DNA of 64,000 bases from Mesostigma viride (GCA_009746045.1 RPFO01001275.1:62001-126000), one strand, 5' to 3'; numbered from the stretch's first letter, positions 38,301-47,819 are shown. Numbers and translations are program-made. Notes: a model not told the origin generated them from the sequence alone.

Positions 38301-38418
38301 CGGTGGGGGAGGTCGGTCAGGGTAGACGTCGGGTTGATGGCGCATGCATCCCAGGGAACCGTGTCAAGCCAACGCCAACTGGCCGAGTAGTCGGGCGGCG
38401 GGGGCTGGGAATATATAT
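35335..38418 (-). mobile_element. Reverse-transcriptase element, copy 3 (longest, ~3.1 kb)
   Basis: Bounded by AGGAATATATATT at the 3' side (35333-35345) and GGGAATATATATACC at the 5' side (38406-38420). On the minus strand, coding sequence is open right up to the 5' boundary (PPPDYSASWRWLDTVPWDA), so the element is 5'-truncated. The 3' UTR (35345-35477) is short, has the stem AGAGC/GCTCT and ends TTTTTAATATATATT. Copies 1 and 3 are almost identical over the shared 3' 0.8 kb, which implies recent activity. Confidence 0.92.
35478..38401 (-). pseudogene. Non-LTR reverse transcriptase with C-terminal zinc and RPD nuclease motifs
   Basis: N-terminal part: GPSGWRYEHLEVL, a motif frequent ahead of RT in protist LINEs. 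Finger motif KVRPIACGEVLRKLVGKV. RT motif A KVDCHNAFNSL (about 37380-37410), motif B SGTQQGDPLGPLYF (about 37200-37240), motif C AYLDDIYLLG (about 37110-37135). Zinc motif CGSCGQPLDPTGTHYLACMG (about 36050-36112). RPDIVVLDFEGGGRHLLIDV (about 35840-35900) is the probable endonuclease core. The protein copies element RNA at a nicked target. One base is missing in a C-run (eight C on the minus strand, near 37635-37642), splitting the frame between LLALLKG and CLAPPEGKVRP. Apart from this the frame is clean over ~970 codons. The upstream N-terminus is lost. Confidence 0.92.
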
Positions 38419-38499
38419 ACCAGTAGTGTAGATTAGTAAGGCTTAGCCTAGCATGTCACAGTGTGGCCCACGCGCATTAATTAATTAATTAATTAATTA
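38418..38499 (+). mobile_element. ORF1-only retroelement copy 2, right part and tail
   Basis: Continuation of the 3' UTR broken at 32311 (CAGTAGTGTAGATTAGTAAG), but with an internal deletion so that only ~60 bases remain before TTAA repeats at 38476-38499. The tail is shared with a minus-strand 3' end that starts immediately after it. Confidence 0.75.
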
Positions 38500-39059
38500 T
38501 CAACATCGCTCCGTTGGGAGTCAATGTAGCGCATATCCCTGAGAAGGGGCATATGGCTTTTAATACATCCTAGGCTACTTCATGCAAGGGTGGGAATGTA
38601 AGCTACCCTTGCTCTAGGTGCACCAGGGCACCTGCACCCTCATGGTCTATCACGCTATGCCCGGGTAAGGGGGGAGCATGCCTGTGAGGGAGGAAGATCA
38701 GCATGGCTATACAAGAGCTAGGACATGGCTTCTCGACAGAGAGCATCTCTCTGCATGGCATAGCATGGCGAAATTCTTAATGCAACATCCATGGGGGGGT
38801 CCCATTATAGGCATGGCTTGGCTAAACATAGCCAGGGCGTAGCATGGCTGTACTAGGCTATGGCTGGTTGTGGACCGTGCGTTGGCGGCACGTGACTAGG
38901 TGTGTTGGCACAGCTAGGCAAACAGTCTAGGCATGGCGGCCTTAGCGGCAGTGACGCCAGGTTACAATCTAGGGCTATTGCTATTCGAGACCGCTGGGGG
39001 CGTCCACATCTTGTGGTTGATCATCAGGTCCCCGCCCCTCCAGTACACCTTGGGCTTCC
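38500..39059 (-). mobile_element. ORF1-type retroelement 3' end, minus strand
   Basis: Hairpin CTCC-GTTG-GGAG at 38509-38520, the 3' UTR with the imperfect second hairpin near 38742-38757 (CAGAGAGCATCTCTCTG), then minus-strand coding remains of the ORF1 C-terminus at 38993-39059 (KVYWRGGDLMINHKMW). The coding scrap is of the type at 842-1086, while the hairpin is of family A, so the element mixes both families. Confidence 0.75.
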
Positions 39060-39482
39060 CATAGGGTGCCCACGCGCATGTGCGCCCATAATGGCCCCCA
39101 TGGATGTTGCCTACGGAATTGAGCCAAGCCATGCCTATAATGGGACCCCCATGGATGTTGCATTAAGAATTTAGCCATGCTATGCCTATGCAGAGAGATG
39201 CTCTCTGTCCAGAAGCCATGCCCTAGCCCTTATATAGCCATGATGATCTTCCTCCCCCGTGCCAGGATCCCCCCCTTAGGCGGGTTGAACCTGAGTGAGA
39301 CAGCATGGTGGTGCCGGTACGTGCCCTGACCAGTGCACCTATAGAGCAAGGGTAGCTTACATGAATTCCCACCCTTGCATGAAGTAGCCTAGGATGTATT
39401 AAAAGCCATATGCCCCTTCTCAGGGATATGTGCTACATTGACTCCCAACGGAGTGATGTTCCTAATTAATTAATTAATTAAT
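39060..39482 (+). mobile_element. Family A retroelement 3' end, plus strand
   Basis: Head-to-head with the preceding minus-strand copy, so that 38478-39482 forms a ~1 kb imperfect palindrome. It has an imperfect second hairpin at 39190-39208, the terminal hairpin ACTCC-CAAC-GGAGT at 39441-39454 and a TTAA tail at 39463-39482. Confidence 0.85.
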
Positions 39483-40080
39483 GGAAATGTGTAGCCTTGT
39501 GCATTGAAATTATGGCTGGCTTACGTGTAGAGCGACTAAATGACCTAGACGGTGGGGCCGGAAACAGCCGGCTTGCTCATTGATCATCAGGGCGTGTGCC
39601 GTGTTTCGAGCCTAACTGGCCGGGAGGGTCTGCTGGTGAGCACCATTGCTGCGATCGCTCTCCCGCCATTTACGAGGAAATACCCGCAAATGGAAAACCA
39701 TGCTGAAAAGGTCTAGCTAGTCAGTCATTACGTTAGCCATGCCATGATTCCAAACGTCCAAGAACTGCACACGGTGCAAAGGCAAAAATCCGGAGGACGG
39801 CACTTTCAAATGTGCGGCGGGAACCAAGTATGCCAGAAAACACCGTGTTGCTGCAGCGACGCGACGATGTGGACAATGAATCCAGTGCCAAGCTCGGAAC
39901 GTCCGCAAAGGACATCTGGCATCACAGGGTTCAGATGTGCGGAGATACTACAGTACGCGATCCAGCCGGTCCACGACCTGTAGAGCTTGTGCCAAAGGGC
40001 AGCACCAGTCGCAGCACCGAACAGATGTGGGTGACGTTGCAAAAAACACCGGACTTCAGTTGACGGAGCATACACCGTCC
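39481..40080 (+). repeat. Repeated element X, copy 2
   Basis: Plus-strand partner of 27255-27820. It starts directly after a TTAA tail and contains the broken cysteine-motif frame: SKNCTRCKGKNPEDGTFKCA followed by KYARKHRVAAATRRCGQ and a stop, at about 39760-39880. The rest of the frame continues with shifts to about 40065. Confidence 0.8.
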
Positions 40081-40159
40081 GCATTGGTAGGTATACTAAA
40101 TAATTATGAGGCTCAGCTGGGCGCCGGCCAGCTGCAAACGATAAATAAAACAAAAGAAT

Positions 40160-40500
40160 CCTATTTATTAATTTCGCAATGTAGTAGTCATCCCCGAGCA
40201 TTCAGGGCATTCCGGAGTACCCCGCCAATCCAAAAGAACAGGAATCACTGACCACCAATCCGCGCGAAGCGCCCAGCGAGCGAAGCGAGCGGCCGCGCCA
40301 GCGGCCTGCGCGCAGCGCACAGCGAGCGCAGCGAGCTGTGCGCTGTGCGCGGCGAGCGAAGCGAGCACCGTACTGCGCACCAATCCGCGAGTGAAGCGAG
40401 CACCGTACTATTCCAGCGGGCAGCGGGCAGCGTACTGCGCACCAATCCGCGAGCGAAGCGAGCACCGTACTATTCCAGCGGGCAGCGGGCAGCGTACTGC
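40160..40500 (+). repeat. GC-rich satellite S, copy 1 (left of the hAT insertion)
   Basis: Starts CCTATTTATTAATTTCGCAA, then CATCCCCGAGCATTCAGGGC, GCGCGAAGCGCCCAGCGAGC and repeated AGCGAAGCGAGCACCGTACT / GCGCACCAATCCGCGAG units with GGGCAGC heptamers. A direct copy lies at 42060-42530 and an inverted one at 44320-45110. Long open frames through it are due to the repeat structure. Confidence 0.9.
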
Positions 40501-40788
40501 CAGGTTGTAAAATACGTGTGCGGGGTATAATACGTGGACTTAAAATACGCGTATTATACGTGGGGGGTATAAAATACGCGGTGGTAAAATGCGCGACAGT
40601 TTTTGTGGTCCAATTGTCAGTCACCCAATTAGCACGCTCCTTGATGATGGTCATGCAGTTATTACAACTGAAATTTGGTGTATATGCTTATTTATTAACA
40701 TCTTCCATTTATGCCCTGCAATCCTATCTGATTATGATTTGTTAAATGCAGGGGGGAGCATGCTGCAACGGGAATAGTAAGGATTCAA

Positions 40789-41418
40789 TTAATTAATTGA
40801 TTGTAAGGAAAGCCATCCACTATATAATGCATGAGAGGACATAAGACACAACTTCCGAGAAGGAGGGGTGACGTGCCCTCCTTTGTACTGGATCATGCCG
40901 GCCACCATCTGCTTGAAAGAGGCGCTCTCAGCCGCATTGAAGGCAATGCCGTTCTCGATAAAAAATTCGGCAGCCAGCAGCTGGACACCTTTCTCGTCGA
41001 CGGGAACCAGCCATTTGGTGATGCTCAGCTGGCCTTTGCTGGGAACCGACGACAAGTCAGCCGGCGCAGCCCCTCCCATCTCCGCCATTGCCCTGTTCAA
41101 ATTGTGCTGCTTCTTGGCGTCTGACTGCTGCGACTTGTTGTTATACATCCTGAGAAACTTGCTCCGGATATTTGGTGGAATTTTGTCGCAGGGTAACATC
41201 CCTTCCCCTGCGATTCCGGCAAAGTGTGCACGGACTCGGAATATGCTGATTGCCCCCGCCCCGTATGAGAACTTCTTGTTGCAAAATGAGCAGAACTTAT
41301 TCGACACAAACTGCGTTTTGTTACTAACAGCATCTGTGACTGCTTCTTTCTTCTCGAGAACGAAATCCCATTCAGGCCCTTTCTTCCTCATGGCTGCAAA
41401 TCGAAAATGGCTGCACAC
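40789..41418 (-). pseudogene. hAT transposase N-terminus with BED zinc finger, truncated
   Basis: 209 codons. A BED-type finger reads CSFCNKKFSYGAG, then RVRAHFAGIAGEGMLPCDKI (C-x2-C with downstream His and Cys, followed by the KIP motif common to plant-type hAT proteins). After a linker comes AAEFFIENGIAFNAAESASF and KQMVAGMIQYKGGHVTPPSR, the start of the hAT catalytic fold. Full hAT transposases are typically 600-800 residues and carry DDE residues and a C-terminal dimerisation domain; these are missing. The element is therefore non-autonomous, though the remaining frame is intact and could still bind DNA. Confidence 0.85.
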
Positions 41419-41489
41419 TGTCGCACAGTCGCACTGGCCTCGTCGTCGCTATATTGCATTACACCGTCAGTAGCACAGCTGGCATTTGC

Positions 41490-41595
41490 TGGCACACTGT
41501 TATTTCCAGGTAAATAGGTGTACGTTTATATTCCAAATATAGCCAATAGGTAATCCCTGCTAAGCCTAGGGTATCAAGCTGGCACACTGTTATTA
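41490..41595. mobile_element. Short relative of the 42754-43247 element
   Basis: TCCAGGTAAATAGGTGTACG through AATCCCTGCTAAGCCTAGGG matches one end of the 494-bp element downstream. The direct repeat CTGGCACACTGTTATT lies on both sides (41477-41492 and 41581-41596). It lies inside the hAT element. Confidence 0.6.
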
Positions 41596-41892
41596 TGCGT
41601 TATGTACCTAGTCCTAGCTGTCTCCTACCGGCCAAACATTTTGCAAGGCTTGCGCTTTATGAAAAGAACTGTACGCATCTACTTCTAGTAGTAAAAATCT
41701 CAAATGTGCAGTGAGCGCGCCGCGCCCAGAATCTGGGCACCGCGCCAGTGCCCGCTGCCCGCTGGTACCCCCGAAAAATTCTAAGTCCAAACCGCGTGGT
41801 CAGACGTAAAATACGCGTAAAATACGTCGAGGCCCATAATATGCTTTATCCCGCATTTTATCGCAAAAGTGCGGCGTACATAACAACCCGGG

Positions 41893-42530
41893 CGTACTGC
41901 GCACCAATCCGCGAGCGAAGCGAGCACCGTACTATTCCAGCGGGCAGCGGGCAGCGGGCAGCGGGCTGCGGGCTGCGGGCAGCGGGCAGCGGGGCGAAGT
42001 ACTGCCAAAAAAAGGGACCCTGCTTTGGGCTGGGCGGAGCCAGCGGGTTACCGTCTAGTCCTATTTATTAATTTAGCAATGTCACAGCATCCCCGAGCAT
42101 TCAGGGCATTCCGGAGTACCCCGCCAATCCAAAAGAACCGGAATCACTGACCACCAATCCGCGCGAAGCGCCCAGCAAGCGAAGGCGAGCGGCCGCTTCA
42201 GCGGCCTGCGCGCAGCGCACAGCGAGCGCAGCGAGCTGTGCGCTGCGCGCGGCGAGCGAAGCGAGCACCGTACTGCGCACCAATCCGCGAGCGAAGCGAG
42301 CACCGTAGTATTCCAGCGGGCAGCGGGCAGCGGGCAGCGGGCAGCGGGCAGCGGGCAGCGGGCAGCGGGCAGCGGGCAGCGGGCAGCGGGCGGCGGGCAG
42401 CGGGCAGCGGGCAGCGGGCAGTGGGCAGCGGGCAGCGGGCAGCGGGCAGCGGGCAGCGGGCAGCGGGGCGAAGTACTGCCAAAAAAAGGGACCCTGTTTT
42501 GGGCTGGGCGGAGCCAGCGGGTTACTCTAG
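41893..42530 (+). repeat. Satellite S, remainder of copy 1 and copy 2
   Basis: 41893-42060 completes the unit split by the hAT insertion, ending with AAAAAAAGGGACCCTG and GGGCTGGGCGGAGCCAGCGG. 42060-42530 is a full second copy. It includes a heptamer array (GGGCAGC)n of about 21 units at 42317-42466, which has expanded from about 7 units in copy 1. Confidence 0.9.
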
Positions 42531-42753
42531 TTTTAATTAACTAATTCCCGAGTGTACTGAACTGTAGTTTTTGAAGCTACCAAACAAACAAAGAAAGTGT
42601 AAATAAATATTATTTTCCTGTCACGTGTGCAGCTTTCTCGCTAACAAACAAAGAAATATTAAATCTCTGGCTGAAAAATGTGCTTTTCCTAGCCGTAAGA
42701 GCAGTGCATCCGGCTGGGTTATACAGAACAAAGTCAACAAACAAAGAATTATT
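42531..42753. other. Spacer with repeated AACAAACAAAGAA motif
   Basis: Unique AT-rich spacer. The motif AACAAACAAAGAA occurs at 42588, 42645 and 42736, and again at 43248. No gene seen. Confidence 0.6.
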
Positions 42754-43247
42754 TTTCCAGATAAATAGGTGTACTCGGCGTTTATTCCTCGGCGTTTATT
42801 CCAAATATAACCAATAGTTAATCCCTGCACAACAAGCGTGGATATGGCTCCGCACATGCATGTTGCCATACAATCTGGACGGTGCGAAATGATGTGGTGT
42901 TCAATAGGCGCACAGTCTTCGACAAAGCTGGGGTTCTCTCACGCTTCATTTACCTATGGAACTCTGGCATGCGACGCTATTGGATGGTCGCAAACGAACA
43001 AAACAAAATCTGGGACCCTGGCGCGGACCAGGATAAGCCCAGCCCACTTAGTGAGATCTTTCATGACCTCATGGGCCAAAACAGGATCTTTACCCACATG
43101 CCCAATGACAACCCATTAGAAGTCCAGTGGCTTCCGTGGTCTACTGTAGCAAGGCTCCGTTTTAGCCACTGACATCTTGATACCCTAGGCTTAGCAGGGA
43201 TTAACTATTGGTTATATTTGGAATAAACGTACACCTATTTATCTGGA
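42754..43247 (+). mobile_element. 494-bp element with ~55-bp inverted ends and long flanking repeats
   Basis: The left end TTTCCAGATAAATAGGTGTA and the reverse complement of the right end (TCCAGATAAATAGGTGTACG) match and continue through CCAAATATAACCAATAGTTAA TCCCTGC, with a short tandem repeat (CGGCGTTTATTCC twice) in the left arm. AACAAACAAAGAATTATT (18 bp) flanks both sides exactly (42736-42753, 43248-43265). Confidence 0.75.
42882..43172 (+). CDS. Small unknown protein inside the 494-bp element
   Basis: 96 codons, starting MRNDVVFNRRTVFDKAGVLS. Open sequence upstream of the ATG reads TIWT-like residues. It continues FIYLWNSGMRRYWMVANEQN, then KIWDPGADQDKPSPLSEIFH and ends before TGA at 43170-43172. 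The composition (Trp-rich, mixed charge) looks like real protein. W-x-x-RND-x-x-FN resembles a short motif near the end of some plant-type LINE proteins, but that is too short to assign. Function unknown. It fills most of the space between the inverted ends. Confidence 0.45.
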   Translation: MRNDVVFNRRTVFDKAGVLSRFIYLWNSGMRRYWMVANEQNKIWDPGADQDKPSPLSEIFHDLMGQNRIFTHMPNDNPLEVQWLPWSTVARLRFSH

Positions 43248-43265
43248 AACAAACAAAGAATTATT

Positions 43266-43860
43266 AAATTTCGCAGTCAGTTCAACGGTTGTTCGGTAGC
43301 CAAACAAACAAACTAATAATTAATTAATTGGGCGGGCACAGTAGCACTTTCAACCAATAAAACGCTATTGTCTAATAATTCCGAAGGGCCTTTCGGCTGA
43401 ACCGAATTAAAACTACCAATGCGGACGGTGTAATGTCTCGGTCAGGTAAAAAAAAAAACTCCCGGAAGGAACCTGCCCTTTTGATGAGAACTTTTTTTTT
43501 CTGACTAGGTTGTCCCCAGTTTACAAATTAACAAAATTAACAAATTCAACGCCGGCGGACTACCTGCGGACTGCTCGACGCGGAGTCGCCGGGCTAGAAG
43601 TTCCGTACTTTCCCAAACTCAGCCTTAGAGGCCGCCGCACCAATTTTTACTTCTTTCCGTCACATGGCTTGCGTTGGGTTCATCGACGAGCATCGACGCT
43701 CATCGACGGTGCAATCTGACGGCGGAGAATAAGTTCGCCACAGCATAGCGCGACGCAAGGGCTAAGATCCGACAACGTGACATGCAAAGCTTTATACCGC
43801 ATCGCTAACCGGAAATTCCGTCCAACACCGTCGTACAGTACTGCCAGTCGACCGCACCTC
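43266..43860. other. No gene recognised; one segment repeated at 47.2 kb
   Basis: 43492-43540 (TTTTTCTGACTAGGTTGTCC then CCAGTTTACAAATTAAC) recurs at 47227-47275 in the same orientation. Otherwise unique with short open frames only. Confidence 0.6.
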
Positions 43861-44300
43861 TGCCTCTTAACCATCGAATGCGCAATCGATCTAGAAAGTA
43901 GAAACGTCCCCGTGACACTTCCGCGATTTCAGTACTTTCCGTCACCCTTGACAGTTGTCGTACAATACTACAAATTTACGCCAATAGAAACTCGCCTCCA
44001 AACATATATATCGATAGAGGCGTGCGTCTTATTTAATTTCAAGGTAACTTACCTCTTAATTAATCTCGCCCCCCCGTTGTAACACCGTCCCCCCGTTGTA
44101 ACACCGTCCCCCCGTTATAACACCGTCCCCCCCCCCCATAAATGCGTCCCCCCCCCCGTTGTAACACCGTCCCCCCCCACGTACAGTAAAACGTCTTACT
44201 TTCAACCGCAGCTCTGCCTTTTAACCGTCGAATGCGCAATCGATCTAGAAAGTATCCGCGATTTCAGTACATGCCGTCACCCTTGACAGTTGTCGTACAA
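43861..44300 (+). repeat. Foldback-family arms and C-run tandem repeat
   Basis: Two partial copies of the foldback arm start CGAATGCGCAATCGATCTAG (43876 and 44229) and continue into CGTCACCCTTGACAGTTGTC and GTACAATACTACAAATT. The first goes on through AATAGAAACTCGCCTCC to CTCTTAATTAATCTCG. Between them (44067-44180) lies a ~20-bp tandem repeat CCCCCCGTTGTAACACCGTC. Confidence 0.8.
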
Positions 44301-44319
44301 TACTACAAATTAACGCCAA

Positions 44320-45110
44320 CTAGTGTCACCCGCTGGCTTCGCCCAGCCCAAAACAGGGTCCCTTTTTTTGGCAGTACTTCGCCCCGCTGCCCGCTGCCCG
44401 CAGCCCGCAGCCCGCAGCCCGTTGCCCGCTGCCCGCTGCCCGCTGCCCGCTGCCCGCTGCCCGCTGCCCGCTGCCCGCTGCCCGCTGCCCGCTGCCCGCT
44501 GCCCGCTGCCCACTGCCCGCTGCCCGCTGCCCGCTGCCCGCTGTACGCTGCCCGCTGCCCGCTGGAATAGTACGCTGCGAGCGAATTGGTGCGCAGTACG
44601 CTGCCCGCTGCCCACTGGAATAGTACGGTGCTCGCTTCGCTGGCGGATTGGTGCGCAGTACGCTGCCCGCTGCCCGCTGGAATAGTACGGTGCTCGCTTC
44701 GCTCGCGGATTGGTGCGCAGTACGCCGCCCGCTGCCCGCTGGAATAGTACGGTGCTCGCTTCGCTCGCGGATTGGTGCGCAGTACGCTGCCCGCTGCCCG
44801 CTGGAATAGTACGGTGCTCGCTTCGCTCGCGGATTGGTGCGCAGTACGGTGCTCGCTCGCTTCGCTCGCTCGCCGTACGGTGCTCGCTCGCTTCGCTCGC
44901 TCGCGGTAGGGTGCTCGCTCGCTTCGCTCGCTCGCCGCGCGTGCGCAGCGCACAGCTCGCTGCGCTCGCCGTGCGCTGCGCGCCAGGCCGCTTTCAGCGG
45001 CCGCTCGCTCGCTTCGCTCGCTCGCTGGGATTGGTGGTTAGTTATTCCGGTTGTTATGGATTGGCGGGGAAGTTGCGATGCCCTGGATAGTGCGGGATGA
45101 CCCCCAATTG
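44320..45110 (-). repeat. Satellite S, inverted copy 3
   Basis: Reverse complement of the satellite at 42060-42530, with its own heptamer array (GCTGCCC, about 24 units, 44390-44565), followed by four to five GTGCTCGCTTCGCTCGCGGA / TTGGTGCGCAGTACGCTGCC units and a variant block of CTCGCTCGCTTCGCTCGCTC. Confidence 0.9.
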
Positions 45111-45124
45111 CTAAATTAATATAT

Positions 45125-45410
45125 AGGATAGAAACTCGCCTCCATACATATATCTCGATAGAGGTATGCGTCTTATTTAATTTCAAGGTACCTCTTAATT
45201 AATCTCGGCCCCCGCCTTCCGCTAATTTGCTAATTTGCTAAATTTGCTAAAAAAGAGCCAGTCGTTGACAATTTGCTATTTTTTTAGAATTTCACGTTTT
45301 CTCAGCGACGGGGGCTGAGATTAATTAAGAGGTACCTTGAAATTAAATAAGCCGCATGCCTCCATCAAGATATATTCTTGGAGGTGAGGTTCTATTGGCG
45401 TAAATGTGTA
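45125..45410. repeat. Foldback palindrome 1
   Basis: 45128-45207 (AGAAACTCGCCTCCATACAT ... GGTACCTCTTAATTAATCTC) is matched in reverse complement by 45318-45395. The ~110-bp loop holds GCTAATTTGC repeats. The arms are the same family as 43978-44065 and 47820-48130. Confidence 0.9.
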
Positions 45411-46199
45411 TTATTGTACGACAACGTGTCAGGGGCGACGGTACTGAACTCGTTGAAAATTTGGCGTCGTGGCTCGAGTTACGGTCCTAGGACGTTTTGC
45501 TGTACGAGCGTCTATTTCAACTATGCTTCGTAAGTCTACTAGAGTTAGTTCAAAGTGCGTGTCCTTTGGTCGATCCAAAGGCGACAGCGAATGGCCGAAT
45601 GCGCGTCGCGTCTTTCATAACAGCTGGATGATGGACGAAGGCAAGACGGCGCGAGAGCACAGCCACCACAAGGAAAGCCACTGGCGGTGGTTGGCAAGTG
45701 CGGGACTGCGGGGCGATGGCGACAGGGCCACAGAGGCATTCAGGGATTCTAACACGTCTTCAGTTCACGAAGTTTCCCACAGTCCTGGTTGAATATATAA
45801 GCACAAAGTCTGTCTAGCGGGTGAATCTGTCCGACGTGATGAAGAAGGGCGCGATGATATGAAAGAAAGCTGAGGACAGTGTCAACCGTTAAACTCATAA
45901 GGATAGTGGTGGACTATGCAGGGAAGCCCATGCAAGGAACGCCAACGGTGGTCACGACATTGGTTTATAATCTCAAACGCGACATTTGTTTATAATCTGG
46001 TTGTCTCTTTGATAATCTGCCATGTTTTAGGAATCTGCCACGGTTTTACTGTCCGTCATTTTCATCCAGAAATCTTTTTCAGCCGACGTACCGTCTAATT
46101 AGAAGTTTGATCTTCTATGGTCTTGATTTCTTTGTTTCATCGTTGCCTATGCATCTTGTGTGCAGGCAGAAGGCCATGCAAGGCGAGGTGGGCATGGAC
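45411..46199 (+). other. Interior of the foldback cluster, unidentified open frame
   Basis: A 107-codon frame at 45469-45792 (MARVTVLGRFAVRASISTML and on) is basic and has no known motif. It could be a fragment of the decayed gene downstream. I see no other signal. Confidence 0.3.
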
Positions 46200-46279
46200 G
46201 AGGCTCATCACAAGATGAAGATGACGCGGTCGATGACCTAGGGGGGACTTTGTTCCATACTAGTCGGCATTTAGCAAGA

Positions 46280-46893
46280 CACCGAGCGTTTAAACTAGGG
46301 AGGGTACCAAGCGCCACAAGACCAAGTTTTCTGGCATGTTTGGGTACCCTGAAATCGGAAAATTAAGATGGGTTCGACATTTTGTATGAACATTGTATTG
46401 ACGAAGAAGATAAAGGAAAAAGTAGGAGATACATCGAGTATGTTCCATGAATCTCACACATTGTGTCTCAATGCGTACAACTTACGTATACTGGTTCGAC
46501 CATCATGCAAGGATGAGTCGCGAGTCAAACCTTATTAAGACGCTATCACATATGATGAAGACTGGCCACTTGTCTGCATGGTTGGCAAACCAAATTCCTG
46601 CATGGTTGGCAGGGGAGTGTACTATGGAAGGGGTCTGGACTATCCCCGTGCGCAATCTGCTTTTGAGATCATGGTAGCGCCAAAGTTGGGTGACCACTCA
46701 CTGCATGTGATTGCACGTGCCATAGAGCCAGCGCTGTTATAGTCATGGACGCCATCCTCGATGAGGTGCGTCGGCCTCGCAACAATTACTTGGATGATGA
46801 CTCCCTCATCGAGAAAGTGGTACAGGACCGCAATAACAATGAGCAGCAGCAATGCCCTATTCGGGTGGACAGCGATAGGGACTTACATGCCTG
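46280..46893 (+). pseudogene. Decayed protein-coding gene of unknown family
   Basis: Coding-like pieces follow each other in shifting frames: HKTKFSGMFGYPEIGKLRWV, ILYEHCIDEEDKGKSRRYIE, HTLCLNAYNLRILVRPSCKD, a stop, DAITYDEDWPLVCMVGKPNS, CMVGRGVYYGRGLDYPRAQS, AFEIMVAPKLGDHSLHVIAR, a stop, then MDAILDEVRRPRNNYLDDDS and NNNEQQQCPIRVDSDRDLHA before a final stop at 46891-46893. At least two frameshifts and two in-frame stops break it. It lies between foldback arms, so it may be the former cargo or transposase of that element. I recognise no family. Confidence 0.45.
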
Positions 46894-47300
46894 AGTCTGG
46901 ACTGGAGCAGAAAACCCAGCACATGTGAATGCAGAAATGTGTGCCATGGGATCATGTGATTTCATGAGATCTATGTGAAAACAGATATGCATGTCTAGGT
47001 ACGGTGTGTTTTGATGAGACATACGGCTTCAGCATGAAAGCTTTACCTGGGTGACTTAAAACGGCTGTGTAACTTATTTTTTAATGAAAAACCACTTTTT
47101 TGATTTAATCCTAAAAACGAGAAACGAGAAAAATACGCCTCGAGCCAAACAGTAGAAAAAATTATTATAAAGTAAAGGGGTAAAATTGGCTCTTTTTTAG
47201 CAAATTATCTTTTTTAGCAAATTTCCCCTCATTTTTTTCTGACTAGGTTGTCCCCAGTTTACAAATTAACCAATTTTACCCCGACACCCGGAGGGCGCCG
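46894..47300. other. No gene recognised
   Basis: AT-rich, with AGCAAATTATC / AGCAAATTTCC motifs related to the foldback loops near 47200-47230 and the repeated segment at 47227-47275. Nothing else is supported. Confidence 0.6.
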
Positions 47301-47430
47301 CCCGAGATTAAATAAGAGGTACCTTGAAATTAAATAAGAGGCACGCCTCTATCCAGATATATTTTTGGAGGCGAATTTCTATTGGCGTTAAGTTGTAGTA
47401 TAGTACGACAACGTGTCAGACCGTATAATT
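47301..47430 (-). repeat. Foldback arm, single, minus orientation
   Basis: GAGATTAAATAAGAGGTACC to TTGTAGTATAGTACGACAAC is the reverse complement of the arm at 43945-44065. Its partner may be the arm at 47820 or the one at 43.9 kb. Confidence 0.8.
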
Positions 47431-47819
47431 TATTCCGACTTCTACATTCAGTTCACCGCTTGGTCAAAAAAGGATCACTTATATCAAGAAAACAATAAAG
47501 ATCACTTATATACCCTACTTCTCCGTAAAATCTCATCGACCGGGTTTCGAAACAACCCACGAACGCCGTAGATGCAGATCCAACGGAGCAAACAACGTCA
47601 AGACCGACGCGGCGCCAAATAGTCGCCACGGTTCCTTTTCTGCGAGCCATTTTACAACGTACGTCGCGCCGCGTCGTGTACCCAAGCCCTTTTCTGAACG
47701 TGAGATCCAAAATCCGCTTGCCAGACCGGGAACTCCGTCCAATACCGTCGTGCATTGAATTGAATTGGAACATAAGTCCTTCTTTCCGTCACCCTTGACA
47801 TGTTTTCGTACAATACTAC

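Larger units (their letters stand above)
40501..41892 (-). mobile_element. hAT-type DNA transposon inserted in satellite S
   Basis: Flanked by the 8-bp direct repeat CGTACTGC (40493-40500 and 41893-41900). The unoccupied version of the site, GCGTACTGCGCACCAATCC, occurs at 40431-40449. The left end starts CAGGTTGTAAAATACG; the reverse complement of the right end is CCCGGGTTGTTATGTACG, a weak inverted repeat. Subterminal regions are full of ACGCGTATTATACG-like motifs. An N-terminal transposase fragment is encoded on the minus strand. An 8-bp duplication and a BED finger both indicate the hAT superfamily. Confidence 0.8.
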
